In this document: in pieces, positions 51,091 to 60,913 of the stretch
How positions within the stretch are numbered: position 1 is the first letter of the stretch
Layout of the letters: every line of letters begins with the position of its first letter
Source: Mucilaginibacter yixingensis
Lineage (GTDB): Bacteria; Bacteroidota; Bacteroidia; Sphingobacteriales; Sphingobacteriaceae
Direction: 5' to 3'
NCBI RefSeq assembly: GCF_041080815.1
Contig: NZ_CP160205.1
Span: 1 to 64,000 of the forward strand
Length of the DNA: 64,000 bases
Translations under genes and position numbers: made by a program
Notes under the pieces: generated by a model
Databases searched by the model: none
The model's input: the letters and a program-made list of their open reading frames with translations, nothing else
What the model was told of the DNA's origin: nothing

Positions 51091-51298
51091 GTAACAGATA
51101 ACGGGTGCAGAGCAATCTGCACCCACAATCAAAACAACAATGCTGTTGTTCTCTCGTTTTCTTTATTACTTCTTTCAATCATGTTAATGTTATTGGGTTG
51201 AATAAGTTGATTAAGTTGGATTGAGTGAGTGGTTAAAACTACTTAACAAAATCAACCACTTAACAAATCAACTACTCACCAATCAACATAAAAATATT

Positions 51299-51410
<112 letters not shown>

Positions 51411-51436
51411 TTATCATCCGAAGAGGATGTAAAACT

Positions 51437-51467
51437 AAAAGCCTTTGCTATCAGCAAAGGCTTTTCT
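51437..51467 (+). terminator. rRNA operon 2 terminator
   Basis: The same 13-bp AAAAGCCTTTGCT/AGCAAAGGCTTTT hairpin as in operon 1. About 160 bases of shared flank follow before the copies diverge. Confidence 0.88.
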
Positions 51468-51656
51468 CGTTTTCAGACTTTTCTAAAATACATCCCCATC
51501 ACGTCTTCATCTCCAAATCCATTCCTCTAATAGCCTTTATACACTTTTTCGATGCAGCTCTCGGACATCTGCTCTTATTCCCTTCAACATCGAAAGATCC
51601 TGAGAATCTTTAAATCCTAAAAATTCTGGTTCAGACTATTTTTGTATAATTGCATT

Positions 51657-52673
51657 ATGTCATCACCTATTGTAACGGGCATACTGTCATACGGTATGTC
51701 CGGGCGTTTGTTTCAGTCGCCGTTTGTAAATGCTCATCCCGGTTTTAAGTTCAAAGCAGTAGTAGAGCGCAGCAAGAAGAAAGCTGCCGAGCGTTATCCT
51801 GATGTGATCAGCTATGATAGTGTGGATGAACTGCTGGCTGATAAAGAGATCGAGCTGGTGATTGTAAACACGCCGGGTTATACGCATTTTGATTTTGCCA
51901 TGCAATCACTCAAGGCGGGCAAGAATGTGTTGATAGAGAAGCCGGCTTCGGGCACCGTAGAACAAGTAAAAGCTTTATATGACGAGGCGCGTGCTCGTAA
52001 TCTGAACGTAATGGTTTATCAAAACCGCCGCTGGGACAGCGATTTTCAGTCTGTAAAACAAGTGGTTGAAAGTGGTCGTTTAGGTCGCCTGATCGAAGCA
52101 CATTTTCGATTTGACAGATACAGTCCGGCATTAAGCCCTAAAGCATTTAAAGAAGATGCCGAGTTGGGTACCAACGGTTTGGTGTATGACCTGGGCCCAC
52201 ATCTGCTGGATCAAGTAATCAGCCTGTTTGGTCGCCCGTTGAGTTTCAACAAACAAGTAGGCATCAACCGCGAAGACTCAACCGTTATTGATTATTTCAG
52301 CATCCAGCTCAGCTACCCTAATCAGCTGAATGTTTTTGTCACTTCAAGCTTACTAGTGGCTCAGCCTCTACCATCATTTGTTGTGCATGGCACCTTAGGT
52401 AGCTACATTAAAGAGCGCTGCGATGTGCAGGAAGAACAATTGGACAAAGAAGTATTGCCAGACTACGAGGCTTACGGCATAGAACCCGCCGGTAGCGAAG
52501 GCGTATTGATAACCATTGGGCCCGATAAACAAAAGATCACAGAGCACATTGCGTCAACAAAAGGTAATTATATGCACTTGTTTGATGCCGTTTATCATAC
52601 CATCCGCAATGGTGCGTTATACCCCATAACCGAGGAGCATGTAGCCTGGCAAATGGAAATTATTGAAGCATAA
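51657..52673 (+). CDS. Gfo/Idh/MocA family oxidoreductase
   Basis: NAD(P)-dependent sugar or inositol-type dehydrogenase, 338 residues. The N-terminal Rossmann fold starts VTGILSYGMSGRLFQSPF. The family signature is EKPASGT (E94-K95-P96), and the conserved C-terminal-domain motif is YDLGPHLLDQ with the catalytic histidine. The ATG at 51657 is preferred over one five codons upstream, because a TATTTTTG -7 box (51637-51644) ends 12 bases before it and the upstream ATG at 51642 lies within that box. Its substrate is unknown. Confidence 0.92.
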   Translation: MSSPIVTGILSYGMSGRLFQSPFVNAHPGFKFKAVVERSKKKAAERYPDVISYDSVDELLADKEIELVIVNTPGYTHFDFAMQSLKAGKNVLIEKPASGTVEQVKALYDEARARNLNVMVYQNRRWDSDFQSVKQVVESGRLGRLIEAHFRFDRYSPALSPKAFKEDAELGTNGLVYDLGPHLLDQVISLFGRPLSFNKQVGINREDSTVIDYFSIQLSYPNQLNVFVTSSLLVAQPLPSFVVHGTLGSYIKERCDVQEEQLDKEVLPDYEAYGIEPAGSEGVLITIGPDKQKITEHIASTKGNYMHLFDAVYHTIRNGALYPITEEHVAWQMEIIEA

Positions 52674-52695
52674 ATACCTCTAACAAATAACATAA

Positions 52696-53214
52696 ATGAA
52701 GAAAATACTAGCCATCCTGAGTTTAGTGATAGTTGCCGGCTGCAGCAATGCACAATCGCCTAAAGCCGCACCTGCAAAAACGTCTATTGCCAATAAACCC
52801 ATTGCTCCGTACCATATTTTAACTGCCGATAGCGTTTGGGCTACTCCTGCAGATCTGAAAAAAGATCACCCCGTAATGATCATCTACTTCTCGCCTGATT
52901 GCAGCCACTGCCAGCGGATGATGTACGAGCTGAAACCGAAGATGGCCACCTTTAAAAATATGGAAGTAATTATGGTTACGTGGTCAGCCAATTATGATTT
53001 GCGGGCTATTCGCGAGTTCCGTCGTGATTATGACCTGGCCAAATACCACAACTTTGTAATTGGTACCGAGGGTTACACCCGTCTGGTGCAGCAATATTAT
53101 AATGTAATGACTACGCCGTTCATCGCCATTTATGACAAGCACCATAAAATGGTGAAATCGTTTGATAAACCAACGCCGGCTGATACTATTGTGGCTGCGG
53201 TAAAGAAAGTATAA
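52696..53214 (+). CDS. Thioredoxin-like lipoprotein
   Basis: A 172-residue predicted lipoprotein (lipobox VAGC, C16) facing the periplasm. The thioredoxin fold has MIIYFSPDCSHCQRMM with the redox pair C69-S-H-C72. The cis-proline region is probably MTTPFIAIYD. It resembles TlpA/ResA-type thiol-disulphide proteins. It follows the oxidoreductase gene by 22 bases and ends at a shared bidirectional terminator. Confidence 0.9.
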   Translation: MKKILAILSLVIVAGCSNAQSPKAAPAKTSIANKPIAPYHILTADSVWATPADLKKDHPVMIIYFSPDCSHCQRMMYELKPKMATFKNMEVIMVTWSANYDLRAIREFRRDYDLAKYHNFVIGTEGYTRLVQQYYNVMTTPFIAIYDKHHKMVKSFDKPTPADTIVAAVKKV

Positions 53215-53233
53215 GTACCCAAACAGCTATAAA

Positions 53234-53269
53234 ACAAAAAAGCGGCACAATGATATGCCGCTTTTTTGT
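53234..53269. terminator. Bidirectional terminator between convergent genes
   Basis: ACAAAAAAGCGGCA pairs exactly with TGCCGCTTTTTTGT across an 8-base loop. With runs on both sides it can serve both the lipoprotein gene and uxuA. Confidence 0.88.
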
Positions 53270-53287
53270 TTTAGTAAGGTAGCCGGA

Positions 53288-54475
53288 TTACAAGCTCTTT
53301 GCAATACCCATTTCCAAGCCACGCAGCTCGGCCAGGCCGCGCAGGCGACCGATAGCTGAGTAGCCCGGGTTAGTTTTTTTATTCAGATCATCCAACATCT
53401 GGTGACCGTGGTCGGGGCGCATAGCGATGTTAACTTTGCGCTCCTGCATAATTTTAATAACATTCTTTACTACACCATACATGTCCACATCGCCTTCCAG
53501 GTGATTGTCTTCATAGAAATCGCCTACCTCATTGCGTCGGGTGCTGCGCAGGTGTAGGAAGTTAATGCGATCTGCAAATTGCAATACCATCTCCGGAAGG
53601 TTATTGTCGGCCCTAACACCGAAAGAACCGGTGCAGAAACAAAGTCCGTTGTTGGTTGACGGTACGGCAGCGATCAATGCCTCAATATCGGCAGCGGTGC
53701 TAACTACACGAGGTAAGCCGAGGATAGGGTAAGGAGGATCATCCGGGTGGATCACCATTTTTACGCCATGCTCATCAGCCACCGGCACAATCTGCTGTAA
53801 GAAGTAGATGAGGTTGGCGCGCAATTTATCGGCGTCAATGTCTTTGTATTTATCCAAAGCCAGCTGAAAGTTTTCCAGCGTAAAGCTTTCTTCGCTGCCC
53901 GGCAAACCGGCTATAATGTTGCGTTGCAGCAGTTGCTTATCAGCATCGCTCATGCCATCAAAGCGAGCTTTGGCACGGGCAATCTCGGCTTCGGTGTATT
54001 CTGCTTCGGCACCGGGGCGTTTCAGCATAAATAGTTCAAAGGCTATAAAGGCAGCTTTTTCAAACAGCAGGGCTTTTGAACCATCTTCAACTGTGTAGGC
54101 CAGGTCGGTACGTGTCCAGTCCAGCACCGGCATAAAGTTATATGTGATGGTGTTGATACCACAATGCGCCAGGTTGATGATGCTTTGCTTGTAGTTTTCA
54201 ATATACAGCAGGTAGTCGCCGCTTTGGGTTTTGATGCCCTCGTGCACGGGTACACTTTCTACCACATCCCAGGTAAGGCCTTCAGCTTCTACAATTTGCT
54301 GGCGTTTTTTAATTTCATCTACCGTCCACACTTGTCCGTTGGGGATATGGTGCAATGCGCTTACCACGCCGGTGCATCCGGCCTGACGGATATCGGCCAA
54401 GCTAACCGGATCATTAGGGCCATACCAGCGCATGGTTTGCACCATGTGGTATGGGTTGTTATTTTGACTACTCAT
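53288..54475 (-). CDS. uxuA: Mannonate dehydratase
   Basis: Dehydrates D-mannonate to 2-keto-3-deoxy-D-gluconate in glucuronate catabolism; Mn2+/Fe2+-dependent TIM barrel. It starts with [20 protein letters not shown], diagnostic for UxuA. Metal-binding blocks [45 protein letters not shown] and [13 protein letters not shown] are present. Full length at 395 residues. No other uronate genes adjoin it. Confidence 0.96.
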   Translation of the reverse strand: MSSQNNNPYHMVQTMRWYGPNDPVSLADIRQAGCTGVVSALHHIPNGQVWTVDEIKKRQQIVEAEGLTWDVVESVPVHEGIKTQSGDYLLYIENYKQSIINLAHCGINTITYNFMPVLDWTRTDLAYTVEDGSKALLFEKAAFIAFELFMLKRPGAEAEYTEAEIARAKARFDGMSDADKQLLQRNIIAGLPGSEESFTLENFQLALDKYKDIDADKLRANLIYFLQQIVPVADEHGVKMVIHPDDPPYPILGLPRVVSTAADIEALIAAVPSTNNGLCFCTGSFGVRADNNLPEMVLQFADRINFLHLRSTRRNEVGDFYEDNHLEGDVDMYGVVKNVIKIMQERKVNIAMRPDHGHQMLDDLNKKTNPGYSAIGRLRGLAELRGLEMGIAKSL

Positions 54476-54800
54476 TGTTGGTAATATTGATAGTTCAAAA
54501 ATAAAAAACCTACGGCAAGATTTGGCAATTGCGCCCGTAAAGCATCAAGATAAAATGGCCATTTATTCAGTTAGATATGCTCAATTGTTTATGATGTAGC
54601 ATTATTGAGCCAATAAGGCTGAATTTTTGGCGGATGGGCGGTGAAAAATCTTCCGGGAAGGAGGATGATGACCTCTGATTTGCGGTACGCCTCTGCCCAA
54701 TTGACTTAACTGACAGGCTATCTTCTCTTATACTTAATTGCAGATTTTATAAGTGGCATGGGCTTTTTTGAGTAGTTTCGGCTCACAATCCAAACTTATC
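54476..54800. other. Divergent intergenic region of uxuA
   Basis: It holds an inverted repeat GCTCAAT (54579-54585) / ATTGAGC (54604-54610) spaced by 18 bases, which could be an operator. Nothing else recognisable is present. A TAGTTTCG near-consensus -7 box lies just upstream of the next gene. Confidence 0.35.
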
Positions 54801-56294
54801 ATGAAAAGAAGACTATTGATTCTTATTACCCTTTTTATTCCTCTTTTTCTTTCTGCACAAAATGAAGCACCTCTGGTAAAAGATTTCGTTAAGAAGTCGC
54901 GCGGGGTATCATCGTTCGTTCTGAATGACGATGTAAACGTTATGAGCATTAATACCGATAACACCAACACCGAGATGGTGGCCGTTAAGAGCAACATGCA
55001 GGTGTTGTGGCGCACCAAGGTTGCCGGATACGCGGTGTCTGCCGGTAATTTTAAAGGCAAGGTGTTTGTTGTAACGGCGTCAGATCATAGTGCGATGCGC
55101 GGAACAACCAATAATTTTACTTGTTATCTGCTTGATCCGGCATCGGGAAGCGTTAGCTTGCAGCAAAAGATCTATGAGGGCGGTAAACAGATGGTGGAAG
55201 AACCGCATTTCTTTTGGGCCAAAGATGGATCGTTGTTTAAAATGGTAGTCCGTCAGTCGGGTATCACCAACAAATTGCATGTGGGCCTGCCCGGGCCATT
55301 GGCATTGATCACCATGTATAAAATGGCCAAGGATTTTTCCACTACCCGCTCTCTGGCCATTATCGATTTTGACGAGAAACTTGTTCCCATCAGCATTATG
55401 GCGCCAGAGCCGCACAGTGGAGAGTTGGCAGACATTCGCGTTAATTATGATGGTGATGTTTTTTTGGCCTGGGCGCAAAAGAATAGCGATATAGAGATTG
55501 AGCGTTATGCTCGTAATACCGAAAAGCCTGCAAGCAAGGTAAATGTTTCGCTTGATCTTCGCGGATACGAGTATAGCCGTTTGGTGGCCTCGCTTTATAT
55601 GTTGCCTTCCTCAAGCGAACCCCAGGTACTTTACGGTGCCATTGCCCATCAAAACACCAATAAAGATGAGCAGCTATCGGTTTTTAAGGCTGATTTCAAA
55701 ACAGGAAAATGCACTATCCAAACAGAGTCGCTTGAAAAGGATGCGATCAAGGCAATCAATAAAGGATATAGGGTGATCAATAAAAAAGTAGATGATCCAG
55801 ATCTGGGTTGGGGTAACGATTGCAGGATCGATCTGCTGGAAGAGCATAACGGCAAATTGGTTATTTGTTCGGTTAAGCAATACGTAATATGGGGTAATAC
55901 TTCGTCTTCTTTTATTTCAAGAGCGCCGTTATTGTCTATTTACAATCTTGATCTGAAACTGCAAGCTCATCAATTGATACCTTCATCATTTGGGATAGGC
56001 ACCGCCTATACGATGCCTGTAGCAACTTATCATTTTGCTGACGATAAGCTTTACCTGATAGCCAATGCAAAGACCGGCATGGTAGAGATAAGTGGAATGT
56101 TTGGTGTGCTTAATCTGAATAACGGACAATGGGAGCGGCAGGAATACCTCTCTAAAAAGCATATGAGCAACCCAATGTTTGTAAATGATGCCACCATGTG
56201 GTATAAAAAAGGTGCGGTGGCCTGCTATTCAGACTTGTCTTTTGGAATTGGCACCGTAAAAACTTCATGCGATCTGCAACAAGTGAATTTTTAA
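54801..56294 (+). CDS. Exported hypothetical protein
   Basis: A 497-residue protein with a signal peptide (KRRLLILITLFIPLFLSAQ) and no transmembrane helices after it. The rest is predicted mostly beta, with short repeated blade-like strands (for example SVSLQQKIYEG and VPISIMAPEPHSGELADIRV), compatible with a beta-propeller. I do not recognise the family. The ATG at 54801 begins the signal peptide. The in-frame start 16 codons upstream would add a non-signal extension. Confidence 0.7.
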   Translation: MKRRLLILITLFIPLFLSAQNEAPLVKDFVKKSRGVSSFVLNDDVNVMSINTDNTNTEMVAVKSNMQVLWRTKVAGYAVSAGNFKGKVFVVTASDHSAMRGTTNNFTCYLLDPASGSVSLQQKIYEGGKQMVEEPHFFWAKDGSLFKMVVRQSGITNKLHVGLPGPLALITMYKMAKDFSTTRSLAIIDFDEKLVPISIMAPEPHSGELADIRVNYDGDVFLAWAQKNSDIEIERYARNTEKPASKVNVSLDLRGYEYSRLVASLYMLPSSSEPQVLYGAIAHQNTNKDEQLSVFKADFKTGKCTIQTESLEKDAIKAINKGYRVINKKVDDPDLGWGNDCRIDLLEEHNGKLVICSVKQYVIWGNTSSSFISRAPLLSIYNLDLKLQAHQLIPSSFGIGTAYTMPVATYHFADDKLYLIANAKTGMVEISGMFGVLNLNNGQWERQEYLSKKHMSNPMFVNDATMWYKKGAVACYSDLSFGIGTVKTSCDLQQVNF

Positions 56295-56384
56295 GATAAA
56301 CGTTAGATCAAAGGTTGGTAGATAATGCTTTATGATAAAGCATTATCCAGGCCGTGATTTTTCCCTTTGTTGCATGGGCATTGG

Positions 56385-56415
56385 TTTGCTACCAGTAATA
56401 AATTTATTACTTTTG
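56385..56415 (+). promoter_or_regulatory. gcvH promoter
   Basis: TTTG (56385-56388) and TACTTTTG (56408-56415) are 19 bases apart, an exact fit to the Bacteroidota consensus. The ATG follows after 26 bases. Confidence 0.7.
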
Positions 56416-56441
56416 GGCTCACAAAAAAAGCAGATATCGCT

Positions 56442-56822
56442 ATGAACTTTCCCGCAGAACTGAAATACACTAAAGACCACGAATGGATCCGTGTAGAAGG
56501 ATCGGAAGCTACTGTTGGCATTACCGAGTTTGCACAGCGTGAGCTGGGCGATATTGTTTACATTGATGTTACCACCGTTGGTAAAGCAGTAGCCAAAGAG
56601 GAAGTTTTTGGTACCGTTGAAGCGGTTAAAACCGTATCTGACCTGTTTATGCCGGTAAACGGTACTGTAACAGAGCTGAACGCCAAATTAGACGGACAGC
56701 CGGAGTTGGTAAACACAGACCCTTATGGCGATGGCTGGATGGTAAAGATCAGTCTGAGCGATGTATCAGAAATTGACGGTTTGCTTTCAGCAGAAGATTA
56801 CCAGGCTATCATTGGTGCATAA
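56442..56822 (+). CDS. gcvH: Glycine cleavage system H protein
   Basis: Lipoyl carrier that shuttles the aminomethyl group among the P, T and L proteins of the glycine cleavage system. It has [15 protein letters not shown] at the start and the lipoylation motif [17 protein letters not shown] with K63. Length (126) is standard. The ATG at 56442 lies behind the promoter; an in-frame TTG upstream overlaps it. It starts an operon with vanZ-like and small lipoprotein genes. Confidence 0.97.
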   Translation: MNFPAELKYTKDHEWIRVEGSEATVGITEFAQRELGDIVYIDVTTVGKAVAKEEVFGTVEAVKTVSDLFMPVNGTVTELNAKLDGQPELVNTDPYGDGWMVKISLSDVSEIDGLLSAEDYQAIIGA

Positions 56823-56825
56823 TTC

Positions 56826-57212
56826 ATGAAAGCATTTTTAAAATACCAGGGGCCCGCAGTACTGTGGGCCCTGTTTATTTTGGTGATGTGCAGTGTAAGC
56901 CTGGGCACCGTAGGAGACTCGCATCTTTTCTTCACTGGCTTTGATAAAGTGACCCATTGCGGGTTGTTTTTTGTAATGGTGGTATGGATAACCAAAGGGA
57001 TGATCAGGAAGAACGGCGCATTACAGATCAATTACTCACAGGCTGCTATTGCGCTGCTGTTGTCTGTGGCATACGGCGGAGCTATAGAACTGGCGCAAGC
57101 TTTTATTTTTACCTGGCGCGATGGCGATTGGGGCGATATGGCCAGCGATGTGATTGGCGCCAGTATGGCAACATTTTGTATCTTGGTTACGTTATATCGA
57201 CCAAAGCGATGA
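56826..57212 (+). CDS. VanZ-like family membrane protein
   Basis: A 128-residue protein with four predicted membrane helices. The family pattern is a D/H-containing TGFDKVTHCGLFFVM after helix 1, then YGGAIELAQAF, then the polar GDWGDMASDVIGASMA before the last helix. VanZ-like proteins are linked loosely to envelope stress or glycopeptide tolerance; the function here is unknown. It starts 3 bases behind gcvH and shares an ATGA overlap with the next gene. Confidence 0.88.
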   Translation: MKAFLKYQGPAVLWALFILVMCSVSLGTVGDSHLFFTGFDKVTHCGLFFVMVVWITKGMIRKNGALQINYSQAAIALLLSVAYGGAIELAQAFIFTWRDGDWGDMASDVIGASMATFCILVTLYRPKR

Positions 57213-57349
57213 AAAAATTAAAGTACATTTTGGTGTTGCTGGCGGCTTGCGCGGTAATTTCTTCATGCGGCATTTTTAAAAAGAACTGCAATTGTCCGCA
57301 TTTTGGCATGCAGAAAACGGCTGCTCAAAACCTTAATAAGGCACGCTAA
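57209..57349 (+). CDS. Small lipoprotein, 46 residues
   Basis: The signal peptide MKKLKYILVLLAACAVIS leads to the lipobox ISSC, with the lipidated C20. The mature part is only 27 residues, basic, with two more cysteines (KKNCNCPHFG). Its ATG overlaps the VanZ-like stop (ATGA), so it is translationally coupled. I do not recognise it. The overlap and the signal peptide support it being real. Confidence 0.7.
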   Translation: MKKLKYILVLLAACAVISSCGIFKKNCNCPHFGMQKTAAQNLNKAR

Positions 57350-57460
57350 TCCTGTTTCCCTCCATATTTTCCTGGTTATAGATAGGTTTTTAGGTCGATA
57401 ATAAAACTTCGGCTTAGGATGCAACGTCTAAAAAACTGTTGCGTCATGTGATTGGATTTA

Positions 57461-57516
57461 ATCTACGAAAATTTCATACGAATATTTCGTAGATAAGAAA
57501 TTAGTTTTTAATTTCG
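57461..57516 (+). promoter_or_regulatory. Inverted-repeat operator overlapping the outer-membrane protein promoter
   Basis: ATCTACGAAA (57461-57470) and TTTCGTAGAT (57485-57494) are perfect 10-bp arms spaced by 14 bases, with an extra TACGAA half-site inside the spacer. TAATTTCG (57509-57516) fits the -7 consensus with one mismatch, and a TTTC at 57485-57488 fits -33 with one mismatch. The right arm therefore covers the -33 element. The layout fits a dimeric repressor such as a BlaI/MecI- or TetR-type protein, but no such regulator adjoins it. Confidence 0.55.
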
Positions 57517-57542
57517 CTTAACCAAACCATTAAAACACTCAC

Positions 57543-60365
57543 ATGAAGAAGCCATTATACCTTGCCATTATCCTTTTTGTGCTAACTGCTTTTGCGTTTA
57601 AAGCCGATGCACAGCACAAAGGAACCGTTAAAGCCAAAATAGTTGATGCCAAAGATGTACCGATAGAATTGGCCACCGCCTCTGTCCTCGCCGCTGACTC
57701 GTCACTGGTACGTACTACCGCTACCGATAAAAACGGGATGCTCAACATAGAAGGATTGGCCTTTGGTCATTACCGGCTCATGGTATCGCAACTGGGCTTA
57801 CAACATAAAATTGTGCCATTTACCCTATCCGCAGAAAAACCGGTTGTTGATCTGGGTAAATTGCAAATGGAAGTGGCCGTACATGCCCTGAACCAGGTAG
57901 ATGTTGTGGGCGAGAAAGCCCCGGTAACCATTAAGGGCGATACCACAGAGTTTAATGCCTCGTCATTCAAAACCCAAAAAAATGATAATGTAGAAGCGCT
58001 GATAAAAAAGCTACCGGGTGTTGATGTAGATAAAGACGGAAAAATTACCGCCCAGGGCCAGCAGGTTAAAAAAGTGCTGGTGGATGGCAAAGAGTTCTTC
58101 GGGAATGATCCTAAGGCGGCCACCCGCAACCTGCCTGCCGATGCCGTGAAATCTGTACAGGTGATAGACGATAAGACTGACAAAGCGAAGAATACCGGTA
58201 TTGACGACGGCCAGCGCCAGAAAGTAATGAACGTAACGTTAAAGGACGATAAAAAGTCGGGCTGGTTTGGCAATATCACCGGAGCGAGCGGTAATAGCGA
58301 CCGTTACCTCGGGCAATTTAATTTGAACCATTTTGATACCAAAAGGCAGCTATCGTTCCTGTTTCTGAGCAATAACGTAAACGAGTCAGGTTTCTCTTTC
58401 GAGGATCTGAACAATTTTGCCGGTAATGGCCTGTTCGATATGTTTTCTGGCGGCGGCGGCGGTGGTATCACCATTAATATGAGCAGCAGTGGCAGGGTTG
58501 ATATTAATGGCGCGTTCTCGGGCGTTGGTGGTGGCTTAATTACCAGTCACTCAGGCGGTATTAATTACTCGGACGAGTTTGCCAAGGGAAAGTTGAAGTT
58601 TAATGCCAGTACGCTATCTATCCTTACTCGAAATACGGTTGCCCGCACTTCAGATATTCAGGATTTGCCTAATAATTTGTTCACCAATCAGTTGAGCAAC
58701 GGCAATAATACCAGTAACAGTTATCGCCTTAACTTTTCTCTGGAGTATAAGCTGGATAGTCTAACCACGTTCAGGCTGAAACCTGTGGTATCTACCACTT
58801 ACAAAAAGAATTACTCATCGCTAACATCGGGTACAGTAGACCAACTGGCAGACAGCGTAAACAGCATCAGGCAGCTGTTTGACCAAAGCATGCATAGCCC
58901 GGCAATTGGCGGCCAGTTTACATTTAACCGTAAACTGCATAACAACGCGGGCTCGTTAAACTTTTTTGTGGACGGCAATTACTCCGCTAATAACTCCGAT
59001 TATACCAACCGCTCCAATACCCTCTTTTACCAGGGTACGCAGCCAAATTCTAATCTGAACCAATTGGCTTCGCAGGATGCTGATGTGAGCTATTTGAACG
59101 GTACCGCCTCGTTTGTGCGCCAGTTGAACCGTATAAAACGCATTAGCTTAACCATGAGTCAGGGCTTTAACGTACAAAAGCAAAATGCCACCCAAAACAC
59201 GCTTGATTATAACCCCGTAACCGGCAATTATGAGATATTGAACCCCTTGTACAGTGGTCTGTCTGATAACCATAGTCACCGCTATACCAGCACCGTTGGC
59301 TTGAGCAAAACCAACGATAAGTTTACTGTTAACGTTAACATGGCTTTGAGCGAGCTGGGGCTGTCGGGCTACTCTAACGCCAACAACGCCGTGAACAACG
59401 TTGGCCGCGAGGATTGGGCGTTCACCCCCAACGCATCGTTTTCTTTACGGAAAAATAAAAGTGGGCGCTATGCCTACATCAGCGTGGGTACAGATGTAAG
59501 TCAGCCGTCGGCTACAGATCTGCAAACGGTGTTTACCAATACTAATCCGCTCTACATCAGGCAAGGAAATCCGGACCTGAAAATGTCGCGTTCGTTCTAT
59601 GTCAACGGTAGCTTTAGTCGTTTCAACCAGAAAAATAATACCTACTACAACGTTAACGCAAGCTATAATACCACTTATAATGGCTTTAGTACCGCAAGTA
59701 GCGTAAATGGTGGTGTAACCACATCGAGACCTATCAATGTTGACGGTAATTACAGTATGACGGTGGGCGCCAGCATGGGCAAGCCAACGCAGATCAAAGG
59801 GCTGAAATTTAATACAGGCATTTACACTAACATGAGTCGTAATATCAATATGATCAATGATAACCGTAATGCAGTTACCCGTTTCTCGCCAAATGTAAAT
59901 GCGGGGTTAAACTTTGATCGCGATAAGTTTCAGACCAGCATCAACACCGCTGTTTTTTATAATAATGCAAAAAACTCTTACCAAAGCGCAGCCGACAGGC
60001 ACTATTGGTCTTACAACAACCGCATGAGCGCCAGTGTGCTTCCGGTTAAAACGCTGCGCATTTTTAGCGATGTTACGCAAAGCATGTATAGGGGGCAGCC
60101 GGCCAGCGCCAACACTACTTACTATTTATGGAATGCCGGTATTGAGCGTTACTTTCTGAAAGGGCGAAACCTGACACTTTCGCTCAACGCGTTTGATTTG
60201 CTCGATCAAAACTCGGGCATCCAGCGCAGCGTAACACAATTGGGCGCTATCCAGAATAATCAGACCAATACCCTGGGCCGTTATTTTTATTTAAAATTGA
60301 TCTACAAGATCACCAAAGTTGGCGGCCCGACTAACCGTGGTTCGGGGATTGTGATTGGGAGGTAA
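57543..60365 (+). CDS. Outer-membrane beta-barrel protein, TonB-receptor-like
   Basis: A 940-residue outer-membrane protein. A signal peptide (to about residue 23, FKADAQ) precedes a carboxypeptidase-regulatory-like domain (about 25-110, GTVKAKIVDAKDVPIELATA). A plug-like domain follows (about 115-220, IKKLPGVDVDKDGKITAQGQ with VLVDGKEFFGND), then a long beta-barrel with alternating aromatic strands. It lacks a clear TonB box but resembles the Bacteroidota OMP_b-brl_3 group. The substrate is unknown. Its promoter contains a strong inverted-repeat operator. Confidence 0.88.
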   Translation: MKKPLYLAIILFVLTAFAFKADAQHKGTVKAKIVDAKDVPIELATASVLAADSSLVRTTATDKNGMLNIEGLAFGHYRLMVSQLGLQHKIVPFTLSAEKPVVDLGKLQMEVAVHALNQVDVVGEKAPVTIKGDTTEFNASSFKTQKNDNVEALIKKLPGVDVDKDGKITAQGQQVKKVLVDGKEFFGNDPKAATRNLPADAVKSVQVIDDKTDKAKNTGIDDGQRQKVMNVTLKDDKKSGWFGNITGASGNSDRYLGQFNLNHFDTKRQLSFLFLSNNVNESGFSFEDLNNFAGNGLFDMFSGGGGGGITINMSSSGRVDINGAFSGVGGGLITSHSGGINYSDEFAKGKLKFNASTLSILTRNTVARTSDIQDLPNNLFTNQLSNGNNTSNSYRLNFSLEYKLDSLTTFRLKPVVSTTYKKNYSSLTSGTVDQLADSVNSIRQLFDQSMHSPAIGGQFTFNRKLHNNAGSLNFFVDGNYSANNSDYTNRSNTLFYQGTQPNSNLNQLASQDADVSYLNGTASFVRQLNRIKRISLTMSQGFNVQKQNATQNTLDYNPVTGNYEILNPLYSGLSDNHSHRYTSTVGLSKTNDKFTVNVNMALSELGLSGYSNANNAVNNVGREDWAFTPNASFSLRKNKSGRYAYISVGTDVSQPSATDLQTVFTNTNPLYIRQGNPDLKMSRSFYVNGSFSRFNQKNNTYYNVNASYNTTYNGFSTASSVNGGVTTSRPINVDGNYSMTVGASMGKPTQIKGLKFNTGIYTNMSRNINMINDNRNAVTRFSPNVNAGLNFDRDKFQTSINTAVFYNNAKNSYQSAADRHYWSYNNRMSASVLPVKTLRIFSDVTQSMYRGQPASANTTYYLWNAGIERYFLKGRNLTLSLNAFDLLDQNSGIQRSVTQLGAIQNNQTNTLGRYFYLKLIYKITKVGGPTNRGSGIVIGR

Positions 60366-60460
60366 AGGCTTTAACCAGGATTGAACGGATGTTTAGGATT
60401 TACAGGATAGCTATTCTCGCCGCCTAAGATCCTATTAACCATTTGCCCAAAATATACACC

Positions 60461-60558
60461 GCGTCATTGCGAGGAACGAAGCAATCTCTGCATATGCAAA
60501 GCGGATTTGCACATCCGAGTATCCTTCGCAGAGATTGCTTCGTTCCTCGCAATGACGC
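60461..60558. repeat. REP-like element, GTCATTGCGAGG family
   Basis: GCGTCATTGCGAGGAACGAA pairs exactly with TTCGTTCCTCGCAATGACGC. The inner CAATCTCTGC / GCAGAGATTG also pair. It sits between the outer-membrane protein and feoA promoters. Confidence 0.87.
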
Positions 60559-60639
60559 GATGGAGTATGCTTAATAACGACTGACGTTTGTAAAAATCCT
60601 GTAAATCGTTAAAAATCTATCTAACCTTGTTTGGGGTTA

Positions 60640-60671
60640 TTTGGAATTATTTTAAATAAAGTTTACATTTG
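60640..60671 (+). promoter_or_regulatory. feoAB promoter
   Basis: TTTG (60640-60643) and TACATTTG (60664-60671) are 20 bases apart, an exact consensus match. The feoA ATG follows after 18 bases. No obvious Fur box is seen. Confidence 0.68.
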
Positions 60672-60689
60672 CCTACCTTTAATAGAAAA

Positions 60690-60905
60690 ATGAAGCTTTC
60701 GCAACTTGAAGTAGGTATGAGGGGTATTGTAAAAGAATTTACAGACCTTGAAATGTCCGTGAAATTAATGGAAATGGGCTGTCTTCCTGGTGAAGAAGTG
60801 GTGGTTGAGCGTATTGCTCCCCTGGGCGATCCTATTGCCATTAATGTATCAGGCTATCAATTAAGTTTACGCAAACTAGAGGCTTCAACTATTATCTTAC
60901 AATAG
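60690..60905 (+). CDS. feoA: Ferrous iron transport protein A
   Basis: A 71-residue cytoplasmic SH3-like protein that supports FeoB-mediated Fe2+ uptake. The sequence has the FeoA pattern LEVGMRGIVKEFTDLEMSVK, then LMEMGCLPGEEVVVERIAPL, then GDPIAINVSGYQLSLRK. The ATG at 60690 is chosen because the in-frame ATG at 60669 lies on the promoter -7 box. It ends 8 bases before feoB. Confidence 0.94.
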   Translation: MKLSQLEVGMRGIVKEFTDLEMSVKLMEMGCLPGEEVVVERIAPLGDPIAINVSGYQLSLRKLEASTIILQ

Positions 60906-60913
60906 TTTGAGCA

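Noticed and set aside
56957..57349. 130-residue ORF overlapping the VanZ-like gene in another frame
   Set aside because: Its first 84 residues are out-of-frame VanZ-like DNA. Only the last 46 residues, starting at 57209, make sense as a separate gene.
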